This document shows, piece after piece, positions 58,135 through 61,941 of a stretch of DNA of 61,941 nt. The first letter of the stretch is position 1. Each line of letters opens with the position of its first letter. This DNA is from an uncultured Fibrobacter sp. Lineage in GTDB: Bacteria > Fibrobacterota > Fibrobacteria > Fibrobacterales > Fibrobacteraceae. A model generated the notes under the pieces. That model was not told the origin of the DNA and did not search any database. It was given only the letters and a program-made list of their open reading frames with translations. The DNA lies in NCBI GenBank assembly GCA_946414025.1, contig CAMKMX010000013.1, forward strand, positions 1 through 61,941, read 5' to 3'. The position numbers were made by a program, and so were the translations under genes.

Positions 58135-58821
58135 CTAGCCGAGTTCAACAAGATTTTTCAGAAGTATCCAGAGTTCTTCGTAGCTCTGGACAATGTTTTC
58201 TGGCTTTAGCGGAAGTAAATTCACCGGCTTTCCAAAGCCGCAGAACAGCGTAATGCAGTCGACTCCGGCGTTGCGGGCAGCCAGAATGTCAGGCTGGTCA
58301 TCGCCCACCATGACCGTTTCGGCGGGAGCGACACCCGCGGATTCCATAATTTTCAACAAGCCCGCGGGGCTGGGTTTGCGTTCGGGCGTGGTGTCGCCGC
58401 AGAGCACGAATTCAAAACGGTCGCGAAGGTGAAAATGTTCCAGCAACTTGAATGTCGGGCGCTCCGGCTTGTTGGTAAGCATGGCTATGCGGGCAGTCGT
58501 ATTGCGCAGGAATTCGACAACGCCCGGATTCGGGAGCGTGCGCTCGGTGCAGTGTTCCCAGTAAAAATCCGAATAGACCTTGTGGACCATCTCGACCGTA
58601 ACGCCCGTGCGGGCAATGTTTTCCGGGAGGGCTGCCTCCCCCATGCTCCGCTCGATCAACTTCATAGAGCCGTTCCCGATAAAGGTCCGCACGCGCTGCT
58701 CGTCATGTTCCGGAAGCCCGAAATGGCGCAGCGCAAAATTCACCGCCACGGCAAGGTCGCCGAGGGTATTGAACAGCGTTCCGTCCAGGTCAAAAACGAT
58801 TAGGGATTTGTGGTGAAGCAT
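58135..58821 (-). CDS. gph: HAD-family phosphoglycolate phosphatase-like hydrolase
   Basis: 228 aa. Motif I is F-D-L-D-G-T-L-F-N-T, motif II is M-L-T-N-K-P, the Lys is in K-P-S-P, and motif IV is V-G-D-D-Q-P-D. The cap domain (residues 20-90) suits the Gph/PGP group; substrate specificity is inferred only. ATG 58821 lies 8 nt behind TAAATTTG. Confidence 0.82.
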   Translation of the reverse strand: MLHHKSLIVFDLDGTLFNTLGDLAVAVNFALRHFGLPEHDEQRVRTFIGNGSMKLIERSMGEAALPENIARTGVTVEMVHKVYSDFYWEHCTERTLPNPGVVEFLRNTTARIAMLTNKPERPTFKLLEHFHLRDRFEFVLCGDTTPERKPSPAGLLKIMESAGVAPAETVMVGDDQPDILAARNAGVDCITLFCGFGKPVNLLPLKPENIVQSYEELWILLKNLVELG

Positions 58822-58829
58822 GGCGGAGC

Positions 58830-58837
58830 CAAATTTA
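58830..58837 (-). promoter_or_regulatory. TAAATTTG promoter-like element 8 nt before gph
   Basis: Same octamer and spacing as for tRNA-Lys, the membrane protein at 51574 and the activase gene. Confidence 0.55.
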
Positions 58838-58848
58838 GGAATCTTTTT

Positions 58849-59043
58849 TTACCGCAAGAATTCCATTTCCACCAAGAAACGGTAAAAGCAAAGCGCCGAC
58901 ACGCCCAAGATGAACACAAGCACGATTACGAACTGCACCGGGTGTTCGCGAAAACTGTAATCCGCCTTGCCGTAAGAAAACTTACCGCGCACGACGGCAC
59001 TTATAAAAAGCGCAAGAAAAAGAAGGGCTAGCAGAAGGGACAT
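58849..59043 (-). CDS. Small two-helix membrane protein
   Basis: 64 aa. Two hydrophobic segments (L-L-L-A-L-L-F-L-A-L-F-I and F-V-I-V-L-V-F-I-L-G-V) separated by a charged loop F-S-Y-G-K-A-D-Y-S-F-R. Real because of this regular layout, though no family is recognised. It lies just upstream of gph in the same direction. Confidence 0.55.
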   Translation of the reverse strand: MSLLLALLFLALFISAVVRGKFSYGKADYSFREHPVQFVIVLVFILGVSALCFYRFLVEMEFLR

Positions 59044-59054
59044 AGAAGAGTGCG

Positions 59055-59261
59055 TTATCGGGACTTCAATAGTAGCTTTTTATTTTCTTGGAAGCCGTCG
59101 TTGTCGAAGCGGACTGTCGAAAGGCTTGTGTGCGTAGGTGATTCTAGTGGTGTCTGCAACATGAACCGCGGACTGCGCGAGATTCGAAGAACTCGGCTCT
59201 TCAACGCCGCTGCGGCCATCAGAACAAACTCCCCAAGGTATTTGCGTAAGAACTTCGCCAT
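59055..59261 (-). CDS. Small hypothetical protein
   Basis: 68 aa starting M-A-K-F-L-R-K-Y-L-G-E-F-V-L-M-A-A-A-A. A TATACTTA element lies 4 nt before the ATG. The chain is basic and has no recognised motif, so this may be a chance frame. Confidence 0.25.
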   Translation of the reverse strand: MAKFLRKYLGEFVLMAAAALKSRVLRISRSPRFMLQTPLESPTHTSLSTVRFDNDGFQENKKLLLKSR

Positions 59262-59479
59262 GATTTAAGTATAACAAAAAAATGCCTTTCTCCCGTTTTT
59301 TTGTATATAATCCACGGACTGGTACCGGTAGCGGAATTCCGTCTACAAGCCTCGTTCGACTCAAAATGCCGACTTTTGAAAGGGTCATGGAAGCCCCGAA
59401 ACATCATGTCGGACTGCAATTCGTGCAAAAAAAGCAAGAATTTCACAAAAAGTCCTATGAAAAATGTAATTTCTATTGC

Positions 59480-59506
59480 AAAAGTCCCATGACTTTTGTA
59501 TATTAA
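59480..59506 (+). promoter_or_regulatory. Promoter with overlapping AAAAGTC/GACTTTT palindrome
   Basis: AAAAGTC-CCAT-GACTTTT (59480-59497) is a perfect 7-bp inverted repeat lying directly against TATATTAA (59499-59506), 4 nt before ATG 59511. A related half AAAAGTCCTATGA occurs about 31 bp upstream. The 59262-59479 stretch has no gene. Confidence 0.5.
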
Positions 59507-59510
59507 AGGT

Positions 59511-60815
59511 ATGAAACGCGAATTTTTAAAAGATTTGCTCACCTGGAAAAATAGCAAGCGCCGGAAACCCCTGCTTCTGACGGGCGTCCGCCAATGCGGC
59601 AAGACCCATACCTTAAAGGAATTCGGCGCAAAATACTTCGATAACGTATGCTACATCAACTTTGAGTCTAGCGACAAGTTCGCTGCCATTTTCGATTATG
59701 ACTTTGATGTAGAGAGGATTGTCAGGGAGCTTGAGCTGCTTACGCAAAGCAAAATTGAGGCCGGCAAGACTCTCCTGATTTTTGATGAAATCCAGGAAGC
59801 TCCGCGGGCAATTACTTCCTTGAAATATTTCTGCGAAAACATGCGGGAACTCCATGTGGCATCCGCGGGCTCCTTGCTCGGCGTCGCTCTCCGTCGCGAA
59901 AACATTTCGTTCCCTGTCGGGAAAGTCAACCGCATGCAGATGTTCCCGATGAACTTCAGGGAATTTTTGACCGCCTGCGGTAAAGAAAGATACATTGAAC
60001 TCTTTGCAGATTGGCCTGTCGATCGGACAATTCCCGAAGTCTATGCAAAACCTATGGAACGCCTGCTGAAGGAATATCTTGTTGTAGGCGGAATGCCGGA
60101 AGCGGTGAAAGAATACGCAAGTTCCAGAAATTTTGAAACCGTGGGAGAAATCCAGGATGAAATCCTTGCGGACTATGCGGACGATTTCTCGAAGCACGCT
60201 CCCGTAAATGAAATTGAAAAAATCCGCATGATATGGGATTCCGTGCCCAAGCAACTTGCCAAGGAAAACAACAAGTTCATGTTTTCGCATGTAAAGAACG
60301 GCAAAAGGGCACACGAGCTGGAGGCCGCGTTACAATGGCTTAAGAACGCCGGGCTTGTCCATTTGGTTGAGCTTGTGCAGAATGCAGAAGTTCCCTTGTC
60401 TGCAAATTCAGATGCGACGAATTTCAAGGTGTACCTTTCGGACATCGGCCTGCTGGGCCGCAGACTTTCGCTTGGCTACAAGGATATTTTGATGGACGAT
60501 ACGCCCAATACGAATAAGGGTGCCGTCACAGAAAACTATGTTCTGAACGAACTGCTCTGTATGCAAAAGAGCCCGTATTTCTGGCGCTCGGGGAACAGTG
60601 CAGAACTTGATTTCCTCTTTGAAAATGACGGGAAAGTCGTTCCAGTCGAGGTCAAGGCGGCTACTAACACGCAAGCCAAAAGCTACAAGCAGTTCTGCAA
60701 GAAATTTGCACCGACAAAGGGGTACAAGCTTTCGCTCAAGAACATCGCCGTGAACGATTGTGAAGGATGCTCAACGGTAAGCCTGCCACTTTACTTGTTG
60801 TGGACGATTCGTTGA
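59511..60815 (+). CDS. AAA ATPase with DUF4143 domain
   Basis: 434 aa. Walker A is G-V-R-Q-C-G-K-T-H (with Cys in the loop), Walker B L-L-I-F-D-E-I-Q-E. The C-terminal half is a DUF4143 region with a restriction-like core (A-E-L-D-F-L-F, then V-P-V-E-V-K-A). Such genes occur in many copies in anaerobe genomes and show traces of gene transfer; function is not known. Closest alternative: a nuclease-type defence ATPase. A TATATTAA element and a tight palindrome control the start. Confidence 0.85.
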   Translation: MKREFLKDLLTWKNSKRRKPLLLTGVRQCGKTHTLKEFGAKYFDNVCYINFESSDKFAAIFDYDFDVERIVRELELLTQSKIEAGKTLLIFDEIQEAPRAITSLKYFCENMRELHVASAGSLLGVALRRENISFPVGKVNRMQMFPMNFREFLTACGKERYIELFADWPVDRTIPEVYAKPMERLLKEYLVVGGMPEAVKEYASSRNFETVGEIQDEILADYADDFSKHAPVNEIEKIRMIWDSVPKQLAKENNKFMFSHVKNGKRAHELEAALQWLKNAGLVHLVELVQNAEVPLSANSDATNFKVYLSDIGLLGRRLSLGYKDILMDDTPNTNKGAVTENYVLNELLCMQKSPYFWRSGNSAELDFLFENDGKVVPVEVKAATNTQAKSYKQFCKKFAPTKGYKLSLKNIAVNDCEGCSTVSLPLYLLWTIR

Positions 60816-60829
60816 CTTTGGAAGGGAGA

Positions 60830-60855
60830 AATCATCAAGTTCCTGATGATTTTTT
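60830..60855 (+). terminator. Rho-independent terminator of the DUF4143 ATPase gene
   Basis: AATCATCA-AGTTCC-TGATGATT with six T residues overlapping its end, 15 nt after the stop. Confidence 0.75.
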
Positions 60856-60978
60856 CCGCATCGAGGCGTTCTTTAGATTATTTGACGGAGTTTTCGGGAT
60901 ATGTGTAGCCTTTCATTGTTGTCGTATTGCTCGTGTTTGTGTATTAAAAAAGCTAGGAACACATGGCTATATACATTC

Positions 60979-61184
60979 GGGGGTGTTAGGGGGCGGAGCC
61001 ACCTAGGAGAAAGGGTGACGGAAGACTTGCCCTAGATCCTGCTCCTACGAACCTAACTCAACTAAGGCTACAAGTAGCCAAGTCGTATATCGACTTCGCC
61101 CTACGGGCTTCGCTCAGGATGACACGTTCGTGGCTCAGGGTAATAGAAGGGCAAGGCTGCAGGCAGGGGGACACCTCCCCCTTT
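60979..61184 (+). repeat. G-rich composite intergenic element, copy 3
   Basis: Begins GGTGTTAGGGGGCGGAGCC, holds a core with a TCAGGATGAC-ended REP unit (61091-61123), and closes with GGCTGCAGGCAGGGGGACAC then CTCCCCCTTT. It is in the same orientation as copy 2. The other intergenic stretches of 60856-61337 show only the heptamer array at 61206-61235 and a GCACGC/GCGTGC hairpin at about 61245. Confidence 0.6.
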
Positions 61185-61205
61185 CAAATAAATGCGTGCA
61201 TTTCC

Positions 61206-61235
61206 CTAACCACTAGCCACTAGCCACTAACCACT
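61206..61235. repeat. 7-bp array (TAGTGGn on minus strand)
   Basis: CTAACCACTAGCCACTAGCC and continuing; minus-strand words TAGTGGC/TAGTGGT are the same family as at 34955-34987, 26 kb away. Confidence 0.6.
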
Positions 61236-61324
61236 TTTTCTAAATGGCACGCTTCGCGTGCATTTAGTTCGGCTCGGACATGCTCGTTCAAGCAAGCTTG
61301 ACTCGCGCGTCACTCGCCTTTTAC

Positions 61325-61332
61325 TAAATTTA
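61325..61332 (+). promoter_or_regulatory. TAAATTTA promoter-like element 5 nt before miaB
   Basis: Octamer variant ending 5 nt before ATG 61338. Confidence 0.4.
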
Positions 61333-61337
61333 CCCGC

Positions 61338-61941
61338 ATGAAAAAATACCACTTGGCCACATACGGCTGCCAAATGAACGAGTACGACTCGGCGATGATT
61401 GCCCAGGAGCTCGACATGTGCGGTTGCGTCGAGACGAGCAACCAGGAAGATGCCGACTTTATCATCGTGAACACCTGCAGCGTACGCGAAAAGGCCGAGG
61501 AAACCGCCATCGTCAACATCAGCAAGCTCAAGTACTTGCGCAAAAAGAATCCCGATGTGAAAGTCGTGGTATGCGGTTGCATGGCGAAGAATCGCGGGCC
61601 GGAACTTTTGAAGCGCCTCCCGAACGTGAGCTACATCGTAGGCCCGGACCAGTACAAGAAAATTCCGGAGTTGCTGCTGGGCGATACCAAAAGTCCCTTG
61701 CACCTGACGCACCACAAGATGTTCATCGACGAGGACCTGAGCGAGAACTACCTAGGCGAATACGCGAAACTCCAGAACGACTTCACCACCTTCGTCGCCA
61801 TCCAGCGCGGTTGCAACAAGCGCTGTAGTTACTGTATTGTGCCGTATCTGCGCGGGCCGGAAAAGTACCGCGACATGGAAGACGTGCTTGCCGAAGTGCG
61901 CAAGGCGGCCGACAAGGGCATTACCGAGGTGACGCTCCTTG
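61338..61941 (+). CDS. miaB: tRNA-2-methylthio-N6-dimethylallyladenosine synthase MiaB, N-terminal part
   Basis: 201 codons are visible before the window end. N-terminal methylthiotransferase domain with cysteines in T-Y-G-C-Q-M-N, N-T-C-S-V-R-E and V-V-C-G-C-M-A, which hold the auxiliary 4Fe-4S cluster. The radical-SAM motif is R-G-C-N-K-R-C-S-Y-C-I-V-P-Y (C-x3-C-x2-C). The Q-M-N and S-V-R-E variants fit MiaB better than MtaB or RimO. It adds a methylthio group to A37 of tRNAs that read U-starting codons. Confidence 0.92.
   Translation, partial: MKKYHLATYGCQMNEYDSAMIAQELDMCGCVETSNQEDADFIIVNTCSVREKAEETAIVNISKLKYLRKKNPDVKVVVCGCMAKNRGPELLKRLPNVSYIVGPDQYKKIPELLLGDTKSPLHLTHHKMFIDEDLSENYLGEYAKLQNDFTTFVAIQRGCNKRCSYCIVPYLRGPEKYRDMEDVLAEVRKAADKGITEVTLL

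Overview
The window is a 61.9 kb piece of a Fibrobacter-like chromosome (phylum Fibrobacterota). The clearest sign is the protein at 45624-46202, which carries the Fibrobacter succinogenes major paralogous (FISUMP) domain. Serine-block linkers in the lipoprotein at 5109-6467, large pseudopilins and the overall gene style agree. The genus call is inference; a species cannot be named from sequence reading alone. Coding density is high, and most genes fall into short same-strand operons.

Layout. 1-10.8 kb: a BrkB-type membrane protein, a UvrA paralogue, a methyltransferase, a Ser-rich lipoprotein, thiH, two tandem pseudopilins in opposite orientation, thiE, and a small acidic protein. 10.9-13.0 kb: tRNA-Lys(UUU), a PorV/PorQ-like barrel, a glycosyltransferase-like protein, and three tandem palindromic repeats. 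13.0-19.0 kb: a leftward operon (LolA-like, MMPL exporter, FabG, ketosynthase) resembling part of an aryl-polyene/flexirubin pathway, with a divergent PlsC-type acyltransferase. 19.0-20.7 kb: ruvA and mqnE (futalosine menaquinone route). 20.7-25.0 kb: an AT-rich accessory island with a predicted three-hairpin ncRNA, a Dcm/EcoRII-type restriction-modification pair, a 46-nt structured direct repeat, a truncated rhuM and two copies of a G-rich composite repeat.

25.0-40.8 kb is a 15.8 kb all-rightward run. It holds a 1477-aa acyl-CoA dehydratase activase fusion and an Omp85-like barrel. These are followed by a second fatty-acid/polyketide set (thioesterase, ACP, a single-chain ketosynthase plus chain-length-factor-like fusion, FabG, FabZ), a PlsC acyltransferase, a patatin, a flavodoxin-fold protein, and an Mla-type lipid ABC transporter (MlaE with fused STAS, MlaF, MlaD, PqiC-like lipoprotein). 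Together with the 13-19 kb operon this looks like a programme that builds an unusual acyl chain, attaches it to a lipid and moves it through the envelope; the product is unknown. 40.8-62 kb is mostly housekeeping: alr, pheT with a structured leader, paralogous lipoproteins, FISUMP, purB, rluD-type synthase, lspA, squalene synthase, dnaA with DnaA-box-like sites, typA, prfB with its programmed frameshift, a PpiC foldase, ogt, gph, a DUF4143 ATPase, and the start of miaB.

Two sequence-level patterns run through the window. First, promoter-like TAnnTTTG octamers sit only 4-8 nt before many start codons and before the tRNA, suggesting near-leaderless mRNAs. Second, degenerate 7-bp tandem arrays occur in intergenic gaps; in four cases the array is in phase with the stop codon of the gene before it. 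REP-like palindromes ending in an ATGAC-type sequence are also scattered here, three of them inside reading frames.
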